Program-made: the position numbers and the translations under genes
DNA from: Cyrtodaria siliqua
Taxonomy: Eukaryota > Mollusca > Bivalvia > Adapedonta > Hiatellidae
Direction: 5' to 3'
NCBI GenBank assembly: GCA_037043455.1
Contig: JAWPHD010011509.1
Coordinates: 19,275-83,274, forward strand
DNA length: 64,000 nt
Part shown: positions 22,457-35,238 of the stretch, in pieces
How the letters are laid out: each line of letters opens with the position of its first letter
Position numbering within the stretch: position 1 is the first letter of the stretch
Notes under the pieces: generated by a model
Told to the model about the DNA's origin: nothing
Seen by the model: the letters and a program-made list of their open reading frames with translations, nothing else
Database searches by the model: none

Positions 22457-23370
22457 GCGGTCATTTTCATTGACTGTCAATATAGCGATCACAGAACGCT
22501 AATAGACGAACAAAAGACCAAAATGTAAAACTTGTGGAAAATACTTTTAATGGATTTAAAGCCCAGTCTACTTTTTATCCGGAAGTGTAAATTGTTAAAG
22601 TCAAAGTTAAGTTAGGGGTTGTTGCAAAGTTAATCACAACCCTAACCTCTAACCTTGATTGACTATCATAAAGGGAATATTGTCGAATTCCCCTAAATAG
22701 CCTTATGGGATTTCCCTTAAAGCTGGATCTTTCCAAGAAAGTTGGGTCGGACCGACATTGGTCCCCGTTACAACCTTAACAAGGTCAACACGGACAAATA
22801 TACGACGGTCGTCGTACGAAACTCTATTTCATATTCTTCAATCAGTATAGCTAAACGTAAGTAAACAGTAGGTATAAGTGTCGAACAGAATACGTAGTTT
22901 CACAAAACAGAGCATTCGCAACATCTCGTACACTGCTTCGCAGCATGACTCGAATGTAATACGCATGTTTCCATATTGGTTACGTCATACTAGCGAAACA
23001 CGCGTCAGATTCCCGCCAAAACGAATTTGCATTCAAAATCAAAGTTATCTTCAACATTTTGCAACGTGATTTTAGCCGATTGCTCCATATATAGTTTATT
23101 TACGTGAAAGCAGTGATAAAACCTTCATCTATATTGTAAATAACAAACATGCAACGCAAATCATACGTCAACACGTGTGGCAAGCGGCCATACTGTTGAT
23201 GTAGCAACAGCTTAGCAACAGTGCACTATTTTCTGTGCCGTTGCCTTCCGGCTAACAGATTGTCAAAATTTTGAACATACTGAAGCGCCGTGATACACAC
23301 GAGGCGGGATCCCGAGGAATGCCGGGATTGGCAGAGCGTTCACGAATGAAAACAGAGTCAGCCAAACCTA
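22457..23370. other. no recognisable gene
   Basis: Includes a 63-codon ORF at 22878-23069 with no motif. No gene or complete element is identified. Confidence 0.4.
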
Positions 23371-23575
23371 GTCTATATCATCCAGACACACTCAACCTGA
23401 CTGCGAGCGCTAGCGTGCGTCTGGACTCGTGGTTCATTAAAATGTTTGACCGATAGACGGCGCCAAACGTCAAAACTGACTGCGACGTGACGTCATTTTG
23501 ACCGCAACATCAAAGTGCACGTTGTATTACGCGCAACATTAGTTCCAATGGGATGTGTGTACGTCCTTAATATAA
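23371..23575 (-). repeat. inverted partial copy of the 21543 element
   Basis: CATCCAGACACACTCAACCTGACTGCGAGCGCTAGCG through GGATGTGTGTACGTCC is the reverse complement of about 21893-22085. One end matches the parent's terminus, and the other half is missing. Confidence 0.8.
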
Positions 23576-23689
23576 ATAAGGCACTGCCTCATAATGAGCT
23601 CAACTCATTAAAAAAAAACACTGGAATGCAAATGAAAACAAGAATAAGCACATTATGGTTATTAAAGCCATCTCAGAGAGAGGTGAAGA

Positions 23690-24195
23690 ATAAAAATTAA
23701 TCATGAAACCCTGCCCTACTCTTACTGTTAGAAAGATTGTAATAATTATTTAACATGCAGACAGGATAGCCTTTGGTAGTTTGGACCTTCTATTTACCAT
23801 CCCCATCAGACGGACAAAGCCAAGAGAAAATGTCTTGCGCAAGATCACAGGTATTCGGTGCGTAATTTGGTCACTACTACACCCCTACCCCTCTACTACC
23901 CCCCACACTACCAATCCCAAAAAAATCATCCAAAAAGTAATTTAATAACATTTTAAAACTTTTCTGAACAAAACAACATATCAGATATTATTGCATATCC
24001 AAAAAGTCATTTAATAACATTTCAAAACTTCTCAAAAAAAAAAGTTTTCATATATTATATTTTATAAAAAGTTTTAAAATGTTATTAAATGACTTTTTAG
24101 AGGATGCTTTTTATGTGGGTGGGAGGGGTGGGGGTGTAGTAGTGACCAAATTACGCGCCGAATACCTGTGCGCAAGATGCTTGACCTTAAACTTA
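23690..24195 (-). mobile_element. reverse-strand SINE fragment split by a MITE
   Basis: CCTGCCCTACTCTTA, CCATCAGACGGACAAAG and GTCTTGCGCAAGA are reverse-complement SINE body motifs (compare GAGTAGGGCAGG and GGGCAAGACA at 6614). The SINE sequence is interrupted at 23846-24170. Confidence 0.65.
23846..24170. mobile_element. 325-bp hAT-like MITE with perfect 8-bp duplication
   Basis: Inverted ends CACAGGTATTCGG continue as GTGCGTAATTTGGTCACTAC, and the interior arms (AAGTCATTTAATAACATTT) also pair. CGCAAGAT flanks both sides (23838-23845 and 24171-24178). An 8-bp duplication and CA-type ends fit a non-autonomous hAT element. It sits inside a SINE remnant, so it is younger than that SINE. Confidence 0.8.
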
Positions 24196-24589
24196 AGTGA
24201 TGTTCACGCCCAATATATTAATGGTACGTAACAGTTTCATCTCATTATCTGAAATTGTTGGACAGCGTATTGGAATGAACACCAAAAATACATCAGTATT
24301 CACCCTGACCTTGAACATGTAAACATTACTTTAATGTGCAACACACGGTCTATTGAAAACACATAGGCATATTAGGTTGCGTCTCATTATTTTAAGAGCT
24401 AATTATGATCTTTGCAGATCCTAGCTCTTTACTCGGAAGAAGAAGAAGGGGTTTAGGAGTATGCCTGCATGGCCTTGAATATAGGACCCTTAAATGTGTA
24501 TGCTACTTACCGCATGGACCGGACAAGAACATTTTTCTTAAGGGCAATTGAAATAAAACTTAAATCGTTTTTGTTTGTTTGTCGTGTAA

Positions 24590-24815
24590 CGTCATTTTCC
24601 AGCTCATTTTAGGCTATGTATGACGGTCAACATTTTTTAGTGGTGGAAGCAGACCACTCACTTATTCCTGGGTAGAAGATGTAAGACACGTACTGTATAC
24701 TTCCCGTCGTCCATAAGAATCGACGCTTACAAGTCGAGCTCCCAGTATGATTCGAACCCGCAGCGTTGAGATGGTTTCCAATGCAGCGTATTTACTCTCT
24801 CAACCACGGATGCGT
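24590..24815 (-). mobile_element. tRNA-derived SINE, second family, copy 1
   Basis: Reading the - strand, the head contains TGGTTGAGAGAGT (A-box-like) and GGTTCGAATCATACTGGG (B-box), followed by CCACTAAAAAATGTTGACC. It is homologous to 25667-25893 in the same orientation. It is a retroposon and not a tRNA gene. Confidence 0.7.
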
Positions 24816-25666
24816 TAGAAAATATCGAATCATGTCTGGATAACGTACTTGAACTCACTCACTTCTCACCAATGTCACTAGACGAATGCAGCTCGGGTTC
24901 GCTTCCCCGTCTCTGCAATGTACGCGAAAAAATGTAACTTTCTTTGTATATAAAAAAGGAGTTTATTTTGTACTATTTTGAGATGGTGGTAATCCGACTG
25001 ATTCTTGACTAAGTAGCTTATATGTTTTGTTTTTGTTTTCAGCGATAACAGAATTCTAATTTTTGCAATGATCTCTTGTGGGATGTCATAACTTAGTATC
25101 AATTACTAAATAACTGATCGTTGGCCACGATTGTTTGGTACATCACTTATTCCCACTATTGTATCCATCATCTACAGATAACTGCGCCTCTTTAATGGTA
25201 CATGTGTACATCCAGTCCTTTTAGTTTGGTTGCAAGTTCAAGCCATCCGTTGCAGGTTATTAATGCTGAGTTCTACATAAAGTAGAACGCGGTCATAAAC
25301 AACCACAAACAATGGAAGACTGACACATACTATATTCTTTTCTTGGACATTCTTGAACATTCAGGACATCTAAGGTGCAGCTTAATTAAGGCAGAAATGG
25401 CACTGAAAAATGTTAAAAATATTAAAAACAAAACAAAAAAACACATATTTTCAAAACTTAGTTTTATAACCGATTCAGCAAACGTTATTGATAGCATTTG
25501 TCTAAAACGTCTTAATTTCTAAAACGGTTGCGACACAGCATGGTAAATTTGAATCTAGAGATCTTACTTGGACCACTGAGTGTTTAAATGTGCCCATGGG
25601 AAAGCGTTTAATTTCTTAGCTTTGTCTTTTTGATGTGGACATAAACTGTTTGAATGGTGTGTTACG
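24816..25666. other. no recognisable gene
   Basis: A 74-codon - strand ORF (24878-25102) has no motif. Nothing identifiable was seen. Confidence 0.4.
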
Positions 25667-25893
25667 TTTACGTCATTTAAGCACATGTTAGGCCATATAT
25701 GACGATCTATTTTTTTATGGTAGAAGCAGACCCATTTTTATTCTTGGGTAGAACCAGTACTGTATACCTCCAGACGTGCGTGATTATCGACTCTTTCACA
25801 CTTAAGTCAAGCTTACAGTGGGATTAAAACCCGTAGCTGTGAGAGACGAGAACGTTTTAGACGCAGCCTCTCTACTATCCCGGCCAAGAATGC
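25667..25893 (-). mobile_element. tRNA-derived SINE, second family, copy 2
   Basis: GGCCATATATGACGATCTA, GGTAGAAGCAGACCCA and TGGGATTAAAACCCGTAGC align with 24610-24780. The B-box is degenerate here (GGTTTTAATCC on the - strand). Confidence 0.65.
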
Positions 25894-25910
25894 GCCGGAC
25901 ATAAAGTGGG

Positions 25911-26879
25911 CAGTCCCGTGTATTGAAGGTTATATGATTCCGATATATCCTTCTCTTCTGTCTAAATAACCTTAGATACTGTGTTGATACGCCATTAAAA
26001 AATATATGTTCAAGAAGCTACTGTTTAACACTGCAAAAAGGAAAATATTTCCTGGCAGAGGGATGTTAACCAGCATGTACTGGAGTCAGGCATATGAAAG
26101 ACTAAATGAATCCATTGAAGAATTGATTTTTTAAGGATTTAATTCAGTATTTAGATCTTTCGACAGGCTATGCAAAATATTATGCTAGTTTAAAGTGTAT
26201 GAAATCCGAGACACTTCTCGCTAAATTTAAACTAGCTTATGTTTTTCATAACCCGTAAAAATATCGAAATATTGAATTTAATCCTTTTATGTACTTGGTA
26301 ACAGTGACGCTGCCAACCTGGCAGGCTTTTTTTATAGCAACTTCTAACGACAGTTCTCAAGTTAATCAAATGATTAAACTATACCGTGTTTGCTTTAGCT
26401 CTGCCCAAAACCTAAAAGTGTTATTTCACTGGGAATTTAAATGCCATATCATTTAAGGTCAGTGCAATAGAAATGTAAATATTGGGAAATGTTCCATTCA
26501 CTTTGCGTTTATGGTAAATTTGCCAACCACTACCGTCATTAAAACCCCAGGAATACCGAAAATTAGTGAACCAATTCTTAAATACTCATTATTTACCTGT
26601 TGTTATAGTATCAATAATAATGTGCCTTGGGAGGTTGGTAATGATAAAATCATAAATAGTGCAAGAAAGATAAAATATCATCAGTGTATTCAGTTTATAC
26701 CACAGAATAGCCATTTTCTATTCGGAGACACCAGATTGAGCAATTAGCTCCATAAACTGAAAAGTATTCGAAACTAGACGCGTATAGAATGTTTTCAAAA
26801 TTGTGCTAATAAGCTGCAAAAACGAGGTATCAAGATCCAAATTATATCATTCATCTGCCAGTTACTAGTGATGGGCAAT
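25911..26879 (+). repeat. 1-kb repeat, copy 1 (second copy inside the Polinton)
   Basis: From CAGTCCCG(T/C)(G/A)TATTGAAGG to CTAGTGATGGGCAAT this matches 48056-49093 in the same orientation. It opens with a SINE-tail-like segment (CCTTCTCTTCTGTCT, TGTTGATACGCCATTAAA). The end CAGT/TAGTGATGGGCAA resembles common hAT termini. The 78-codon ORF within has no known domain. Confidence 0.85.
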
Positions 26880-27840
26880 CGATTGAAACTTACAATGGAT
26901 AATTGGTTACCATGGACTGGATGTAACCGATCAATCATCAGTTATAATCGGTTAGTCTATATGAAGTATAACATGTGCATTTTAATCTGTGTTTCAGGCC
27001 TTGAACTTAGAAAATTTCTGTTAAAGTATTCTTTCCTGTCTTGTTTCTTATGGCATTATTATTTTTTATTTGAAACAATAAAATAATTCCAGTTGATATG
27101 CGTTTAGTTGTGTGTATTTATGATATTTGTGTATGCTCATTTTCACCAGAGTACAAGTGTATTTTCTGACTGTTGTCTCCTGGCTGGATTATCAGGTTTA
27201 TTTCTATTTTTAACAATAATTCTAACACGACCTGCGCAGTCTTTCATATACACAAAGAAGAGAGACCACTGTATGTTATTCTATGATAAAATACAGCTGT
27301 TCCATTAATTCCCCGCGTATATTTCATCAGTTGGAAGCGCCACGTTACATGACATCACTTGGTAAATGTACGTCACAAAGACAAACTCAATAGTAATTTT
27401 AATGAAATATTAATTAAACAAACTTGCTTTTCTCCCAAACCTTACACACACCCGATATAAACCCGTCATATGCAGCAGTACATATAACATTAATACGCAT
27501 CTCGAACAAGCTGAGAAAGTTTGACGTCATACAGCGCAAGCTATATGACGTAAGCAATGACATAATTGTTTGCCACGTGTTACTAGTGTATTTAAGCATA
27601 TTGTACCGTGCAGTACTTTGTATACGGGGGCGACCAATGGAACAGCCTGTAAACATAGCCGCCTGATTACCTTGACCTCCGAGATAATATATAGTGCCAC
27701 CACAATAGCGTAAACAATGGGGTTATTGTTGTGTTAGAATCGTTCCGATGCCAGTAATTAAATCACTCGTTCCAACGCACTTGTGATTTAACTACTACGC
27801 ATCCATCCAAACTCCTAACTGTACGTATGTATTATTTCTT
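26880..27840. other. no recognisable gene
   Basis: Several ORFs of 66-80 codons on both strands show no motif. The palindromic CGATTGAAACTTACAATGG...ATCGGTTAG stretch near 26878-26966 may be a hAT end fragment. Confidence 0.35.
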
Positions 27841-27850
27841 GATTAAAATC

Positions 27851-28050
27851 CTTTTTTTTTGCCACTAGACTGTAAAATTTCGGGACACTGTTTTTTTTTT
27901 GGGGTGGGGGAGGGGGACCCACACATAAATTCGGCAAAATATTGGGGGTGGGGGGGGGGGGGTGGAAGCCAAAACATAGTCTGCCTCCCGGGCCCCTTTT
28001 AACATACTCTGATCAATCCCTCTCCACCCCCACCCCTCTCCCCCACACTC
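27851..28050. repeat. homopolymer-rich T/G/C tract
   Basis: Runs of T, GGGGGAGGGGG, and a G-run at 27945-27961 are followed by C-rich TCCACCCCCACCCC. G-quadruplex formation is possible. ORFs here are low-complexity. Confidence 0.7.
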
Positions 28051-28325
28051 TCAGATTATTGGGCCCCCACCCAACTCCTGTTCCTACGCCAAACCATTTT
28101 TCAGAACTTAATAAAAAGAAACGAATCTTTATGCACCGTTCAACATCTGAATTCTAAATAAAAACGCGCACATTTCTTGGAAACTTGGCAACAGCAGACT
28201 GCAGTGGTAAACATTTCCCCACCCACCGACTTTACCGTAACATCTATCTATATCACTAATGGGCCAGGCAATATTTATCGGGGAGTTGGGATCGGTGCAA
28301 ATAAAAATGTTATATAACAAAAACT

Positions 28326-28425
28326 GTACGTCCAATGGCAAGCAAACGAAAAAAAAGGTATCGTCCCATGGTTTGTCGCGACAAAAAAAGTACCTGTCCC
28401 ATGCCATTTTGCACCATTCCCAATG
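28326..28425 (+). repeat. direct repeat, left copy
   Basis: GTACGTCC, AAAAGGTATCGTCCCATGG, TTTGTCGCGACAAAAAAAG and CCCATGCCATTTTGCACC match 34259-34358 in the same orientation. The two copies bracket the fold-back element and the 44-bp minisatellite. Confidence 0.85.
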
Positions 28426-28526
28426 CCCAGATAAATATTGCCAGTGCCTGGTCCATAAGCACCCTCCTTACCAAATGAGGTTTGCTGCAAGCTTGCAGCG
28501 AACAATTTTGTACACCATAAAAATTC

Positions 28527-31385
28527 TTGTCCTGTGCATTTACTAAGTTGTTATGTGCATTTAGTAAGTTGTTATGTACATTTAGTAAGTTGTTATGTGC
28601 ATTTTCTAGGTTGTCATGTGCATTTTCTAAGTTGTCTTGTGCATTTTCTAAGTTGTCATGTGCATTTTCTAAGTTGTTATGTGCATTTCGTAAGTTGTTA
28701 TGTGCATATTCTAAGTTGTCTTGTGCATTTTCTAAGTTGTTATGTGCATTTCGAAAGTTGTTATGTGCATTTTCCAAGTTGTTATGTACATTTAGTAAGT
28801 TGTTATGTGCATTTCGTAGGTTGTTATGTGCATATTCTAAGTTGTCTTGTGCATTTTCTAAGTTGTTATGTGCGTTTCATAAGTTGTTATGTACATTTAG
28901 TAAGTTGTTATGTGCATTTCGTAGGTTGTTATGTGCATATTCTAAGTTGTCTTGTGCATTTTCTAAGTTGTTATGTGCATTTCGTAAGTTGTTATGTGCA
29001 TTTCGTAGGTTGTTATGTGCATATTCTAAGTTGTCTTGTGCATTTTCTAAGTTGTTTTGTGCATTTTCTAAGTTGTTATGTGCATTTTCTAAGTTGACAT
29101 GTGCATTTCATAAGTTGTTATGTACATTTCGTAAGTTGTCTTGTGCAAACTACAAGTCGTCGTTAAGTAGACTTTTTATCGGAATAAGTTTTGAAGGAAA
29201 CACCTGTAGAAATGGCGGCTCCTGGAGCGGACGCTAGGCTCTGCCTAGATAAAAGAAGTTGGGCTAGGTACATTATACAATAAAATCTTAGAACATAAAA
29301 CTGATTTCAAAATGTGTAAGGGATTGTCTGACGTGGAGTTAATAAATCTTGGTCTGAAAAAAAATAAAAAAAATAAAAAAATAACGTGTTATTTGATTGT
29401 CTTTGTGTGTAGTCCTAAGATTTATAGCCCTCCATCTTTTAACCAATAGGACGTCCTAAAGGTATAGGTTCAATAGAGTCTGGACTTCACGTGTTATTAT
29501 TATTATTTGTTAGTTCCCACACTGATGGGTAGGGGCTACGTCAGGTCGTCTTCTCCCTCCTCCCTCTCCCATTTCTCCCTTCTCCCTCCCTTATCTCCCT
29601 TCTCCCTCCCCTTTTCTCTCTTCTCTCTCAGAGTACTGATAAACAAGGGACAACATCCATAAACGTATCTATCGTGGAGACAGAACGTGTACGGCAGACA
29701 AGATAATGGTCAATTATGGATTTTGATAGGATATAGACTGTTTTACCCAAAACGACTCTCAAACTATGATAATTCATCTTCTTTTTTTTTTACAAACTTG
29801 CTATTTTAAAAACCTCACGCCCCTTTCTCTCCCGACTCCCGTCCTCTTGTCTTCCGACTCCTACCCTTGTCTCCCGGTCCTGCCCCTTATCTTCCGTGCC
29901 CACGGCCACATGTACCACACCTCCTGATACTGCCACCTGTGATCTATTGTTTTCAGACCAAGATTTATTAACTCCACTTCAGACAATCCCTTACACATTT
30001 TGAAATCAATTTTCTGTTCTAAGAATTTATTGTATAATGTCCCTAACCCAATTTTGTTAAAGGTTTACCACCACCAATTACATGTAAACCTCCGAGGTGT
30101 AGTCGAATGTAGTTCCTATAATAAAAAGTAATGCCTCCTTTTTCGATGGAAATGGGCCTTATAAGTAGGGGAAAACTGCCCATTTCTATTCGAGTTTGTG
30201 GTTATATGTATATGAAGCGTATTAATAGGTTTTACTGGATCACTGATGAACATTTTCGAAATTTCGACTCTATGCTGTACCCTTGACCTGTTTAGTAAAC
30301 AAACAAGAACGTTCTTACATGTCTTGTGACCCCACGTTTTCTGGTGATTTTTCAAGCGGAAAAATAGTTTTCTATATGAACATTACACTGCTGCATTATC
30401 CATACTTGAGTTGAATTTGCAGCAAATCATTAATATGTGACACTTTAACATTGGTGTCTATGGGGAAAATAGTTAGTGCTTTCATACCTAAAGTATGCAG
30501 AGCATAGCGTTCGCTCCTGGAGCCGCCATTTCTACCGGTGTTTCATTCAAAACCTATTCCGATAAAAAGTCTACTTAACGACGACTTGTAGTTTGCACAA
30601 GACAACTTACGAAATGCACATAACAACTTACTAAATGTACATAACAACTTACGAAACGCACATAACAACTTAGAAAATGCACATAACAACTTAGAATATG
30701 CACATAACAACTTACGAAAAGCACATAACAACTTAGAAAATGCACATAACAACTTAGAATATGCACAGAACAACTTAGAAAATGCACATAACAACTTACG
30801 AAATACACAGGACAACTTAGAAAATGCACAAAACAACTTACAAAATGTACAAGACAACTTAGAATATGCACATAAAAACTTACGAAAAGCACATAACAAC
30901 TTAGAAAATGCACATAACAACTTACGAAATGCACAGGACAACTTAGAAAATGCACATAACAACTTACAAAATGCACAAGACAACTTAGAATATGCACATA
31001 ACAACTAACGAAAAGCACATAACAACTTAGAAAATGCACAGAACAACTTAAACAATGCATATCACAACTTGTACAATGCACATCACAACTTACGAAATGC
31101 ACATAACAACTTAGGAAATGCACAGGACAACTTAGAAAATGCACATAACAACTTACAAAATGCACATAACGACTTACGAAATGCACAGGACAACTTAGAA
31201 AATGCACATAACAACTTACAATATGCACATAACAATTTACGAAATGCACAGGACAACTTAGAAAATGCACATAACAACTTAGAAAATGCACATAACAACT
31301 AACAAAATGCACAGGACAACTTAGAAAATGCACATAACAACTTAGAAAATGCACAAAACGACTTACAAAACGTACTGCACAAAAT
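28527..31385. mobile_element. 2.9-kb fold-back element with 21-bp tandem-array arms
   Basis: The left arm has about 30 copies of a 21-bp unit (TTATGTGCATTTTCTAAGTTG, 28527-29145) then unique sequence with TTTTTATCGGAATAAG, GAAATGGCGGCTCC and TAAGGGATTGTCTGA. The right arm repeats these inverted (29956-30590, then about 37 units to 31385). The centre (29366-29955) includes CTCCCT-rich tracts. Long terminal arms made of short tandem repeats recall the Drosophila Foldback class. The many 60-300-codon ORFs (periodic C-A-F-S-K-L or H-F-L-S-C-Y-V) are array translations. No transposase is seen. Confidence 0.8.
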
Positions 31386-31389
31386 GCAA

Positions 31390-31930
31390 AAGGCCAACAG
31401 AAGGCAGCCGAGGCTTTCCATAGTAATCCTTGGCGAAATTGCCGCAAACTCGCCAAAAAGCTATACATTCGCCAGAAACATTTATTTATTTGGAACGTTC
31501 ACCATAACATCACCACAAACGTACTTGCATCTTTTTTTGTTTGCCACAACATTGCGACAAAATTTTACCAATCCGATTATTATTTTTATTGCACGTCGTA
31601 ACATCTCCACAATCTTTTAAATTCAGATTTGCCGTTTCTTTATTCACAGAACGTCAGGACAAACTTTTCCATTCTGATCTGCTGTATCTGAAGATTCTGT
31701 TAGCCAAAACATCATCGCAAAACTTAGATTTTATACAGAATTTTATTATTTCCAGTTATTTACTACTGAAGTGAAATTTGCATTTTATGTCAAAGAACGT
31801 ACCACTTGAACAAATAATTTAGCCAAGTGTAATTTTCGTGAAACCTTATTTTTAAGCATTTATTTAATTGTGTTCCTTGCAAAAACATTTTTAAATACCA
31901 AACACCATGATAATTCCAGCATTTAAAACC
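31390..31930. other. no recognisable gene
   Basis: Spacer with two overlapping + strand ORFs that have no motif. Nothing is identified. Confidence 0.4.
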
Positions 31931-31934
31931 AGAA

Positions 31935-33625
31935 CAATAAATGGGAGTAATGCAGAAATGACAGCACACGACATCTCCATGAAAATAGGAGTAATTCAGA
32001 AATGAAAGCGCTCGACATCTCCATGAAAATGGAATAGTGCAAAAATGACAGTGTTCGACATCTTCATAAAAATGGGAGTAATGCAAAAATGGCAGTGCTC
32101 GACATCTTCATAAAAATGGGAGTAATGCAGAAATGACTGCAATCGACATCTCTATGAAAATGTGAGTAATGCAGAAATGAAAGCGCTCGACATCTCCATG
32201 AAAATGGAATAGTGCAAAAATGACAGTGTTCGACATCTTCATAAAAATGGGAGTAATGCAAAAATGACAGTGCTCGACATCTTCATAAAAATGGGAGTAA
32301 TGCAGAAATGACTGCAATCGACATCTCCATGATAATTGGAGTAATGCAGAAATGACAGTACTCAACAGCGCTCGATATCTCCATGAAAATTATAGTAATG
32401 CAGAAATGACAGTGCTCGACATCTCCATGCAAATGGGAGTAATGTAGGAATGACAGCACTCAACATCTCCATGCAAATGGGAGTAATGTATGAATGACAG
32501 CACTCGACATCTCCATTAAAATGGGAGTAATGCGGAATGACAGCGCTCAACATCTCGATAAAAAATGGGAGTAATGCAGAAATGACAGTGCCCGACACCT
32601 CCATTAAAATAGGTGTAATGTAGGAATGACAGCACTCGACATCTCCATAAAAAATGGAGTAACGCAGAAATGACGGTACTCAACAGTGCTCAACATCTCC
32701 ATGAAAATAAGAGTAATGCAGAAATGACAGTGCTCGACATCTCCATGAAAATGGGAGTAATGCAGAAATGACAGTGCTCGACACCTCCATTAACATGGGA
32801 GTAATGTAAGAATGACAGCACTCGACATCTCCATGCAAATGGGAGTAATGTAGGAATGACAGCACTCGACATCTCCATTAAAATGAGAGTAATGCGGAAT
32901 GACAGCGCTCAACATCTCCATGAAAATGAGAGTAATGCAGAAATGACAGTGCTTAACATCTCCATGAAAACGGGAGTAATGCAAAAATGACAGTGCTCGA
33001 CATCTCCATTACAATGGGAGTAATGTAGGAATGACAGCAATCGAAATCTCCATAAAAATTGGAGTAACGCAGAAATGACAGTACTCAACAGTGCTCGATA
33101 TCTCCATGAAAATGAGAGTAATGTAGAAATGACAGCACTCAACATCTCCATGCAAATGGGAGTAATGTAGGAATGGCAGCACTCGACATCTCCATGAAAA
33201 TGGAAGTAATGCGGAATGACAGCGCTCAACATCTCCATGAAAATGAGAGTAATGCAGAAATGACAGTTCTCGACATCTCCATGAAAACGGAAGTAATGCA
33301 GGAATGACAGCGATCGGCATCTCCATTAAAACGGGAGTAATGCAGAAATGACAGCGCTCGATATCTCCATGAAAGTGAAAGTAATGCAGAAATGACAGTG
33401 CTCGACATCTCAATTAAAATGAGAGTAATGCGGAATGACAGCGCTCAACATCTCCATGAAAATGAGAGTAATGCAGAAATGACAGTGCTCGACATCTCCG
33501 TGAAAATGGGAGTAATGCAGGAATGACAGCGCTCGGCATCTCCATAAAAATGGGAGTAATGCAGAAATGACAGCGCTCGGCATCTCCATGAAAATGAGAG
33601 TAATGCAGAAATGACAGATTTTAAT
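31935..33625. repeat. 44-bp minisatellite, about 38 units
   Basis: The unit is ATGGGAGTAATGCAGAAATG plus ACAGYGCTCGACATCTCCATGAAA, with frequent point variants and occasional short insertions (for example GTACTCAACAG). Many overlapping - strand ORFs (H-F-C-I-T-P-I-F-M-E-M) are array translations. Confidence 0.9.
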
Positions 33626-33639
33626 TTTGAGAGGATTTA

Positions 33640-33935
33640 TTTAATCCTTGTTAATGTTAATCAGTTGATTTAAATTGTGTCGATTTATTTAAATATAGTG
33701 AATTTAATTAAATGGTTATACATTTAGTAAAATGAAGGTCCATTTATTTATAATTCACAAACAATTATTTAAATCAAAACCATTTAGTTAAATCGTATGG
33801 ATATATTTAAATCGTGAGGATATAATGTAAATCGTAAATATATGTTTTAAATCGAGAGCATTTATTTAAATAGTGTCGATGTATTTAAATCGTGTCATTT
33901 TATTTAAATCGTGTCAATTTATTTAAATATGGTGC
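33640..33935. repeat. degenerate ATTTAAATCGTGTC short repeat
   Basis: About twenty degenerate copies of a ~14-20-bp AT-rich unit (TTATTTAAATCGTGTCGAT) occur here. There is no coding capacity. Confidence 0.75.
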
Positions 33936-34258
33936 AGTCCACGTTAAATACTGAAAAAAACGAAATGTTTTCGAGCTATATATTTTTATATTTTTTTAAA
34001 AACAACGCACCATTGTTCTATTTCATAATTTCAGTCCATTATTTATTTTGAAAAACATTACCAGAACATTGCAGAGAATTTTTTGTCTGCCGCAGCTTTG
34101 CAGCAATGTTTTCCGCAGAGTTGCAGCAACAGTCGCCAGAAGCCTATATTTTTGGTAAGGAGACCTTTTATGGTCTAAGATCACTGCTTCAATATTTGTA
34201 ATTGTTTAAAGTTTTTTGGAGTGAGGGGAGTGGGGAAGAATTTGACTTTAAAAAAAGT

Positions 34259-34385
34259 GTACGTCCCATGGCAGGCTGGCGGAAAAAAAAGTATCGTCCC
34301 ATGGTTTGTCGCGACAAAAAAAGTACCTGTCCCATGCCATTTTGCACCGGTCCCAACCCCCCAATAAATATTGCCTGGTCCCTAA
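34259..34385 (+). repeat. direct repeat, right copy
   Basis: Matches 28326-28425, and the trailing CAATAAATATTGCC also resembles sequence near 28268-28285. Confidence 0.85.
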
Positions 34386-34754
34386 AGTTTCATTTAAACA
34401 TTGTATTTAAGATTATCGATACTGCATTAGCTTTTAAAGTTTAGGTAGAAATAACGTTACCTTGACTCTTAGCTGGTAATAATCACCATTATTTTACAAT
34501 ACAATACAATACAACGTTTATTCAGAAAGCCAATCATATCATAGCGTATTCAACACAATGTACAGACATATAAGAGTAAAGGTATAATTAATTAATTTCA
34601 ATTCGTAGTTGAAGGGACTTAAGTATAAAGTTACTTGTTGCTAAACCTTCAATAAAAGTTAAGGGATTTAACACAGTTAACACAAGATTAAACTGATCCT
34701 GTGTGGTACTCTCTCTTTGTGAAGGGGTAAACACACTATTAATTGTAGTGTTTC

Positions 34755-35238
34755 CACTCAAGTGATATGAAAACGCAACACGGGAATTTCCGCTATATAT
34801 TGTATATACTGCACACTTAATTGCACATAATATTCCAAAGAAATCCCAAGATGTTTTTTAAAAAGAAAGTTGCAGTTAACTAGAGAAAGGACACAACTGT
34901 GATGTTGTAGACGTTTTAATCACACTACACTTTGTAACAAGAACTTCATAAATGTTGAAGTAGCTCTTTGAAAAATTGAGCTAGTTCAGTACTGTATTTA
35001 ACGTAAATAGTTTGCAAAATGTTGCATCCTAAGTTTGCTCACATGATTGAGCCAAACGCGTACTCTGTGAATAATGAAACATTGAAGGAATACTATTTGC
35101 TGTATTATTTGTTGTTTTAGTATTTTTTTCCAAAAGGAAAGGTCTTAAGTAGCCATGTACCATTCGATTAAAAGCAGCATATTGTACATACAATATATAG
35201 CGGAAATTCCCGTGTTGCGTTTTCATATCACTTGAGTG
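34755..35238. mobile_element. 484-bp MITE (shared family with 44810)
   Basis: Inverted ends CACTCAAGTGATATGAAAAC continue as GCAACACGGGAATTTCCGCTATATATTGTA. The interior matches 44810-45288 in the opposite orientation. The outer ~30 bp of the two copies differ while the sub-terminal CCGCTATATATTG and beyond agree. Confidence 0.85.

Noticed and set aside
28310..31468. ORFs up to 297 codons rich in Cys-Ala-Phe-Ser-Lys-Leu or His-Phe-Leu-Ser-Cys
   Set aside because: They follow a 21-bp tandem array whose length is divisible by three, so long frames are expected without selection.
31790..33413. Many - strand ORFs of 60-134 codons
   Set aside because: Translations of the 44-bp minisatellite in rotating frames.
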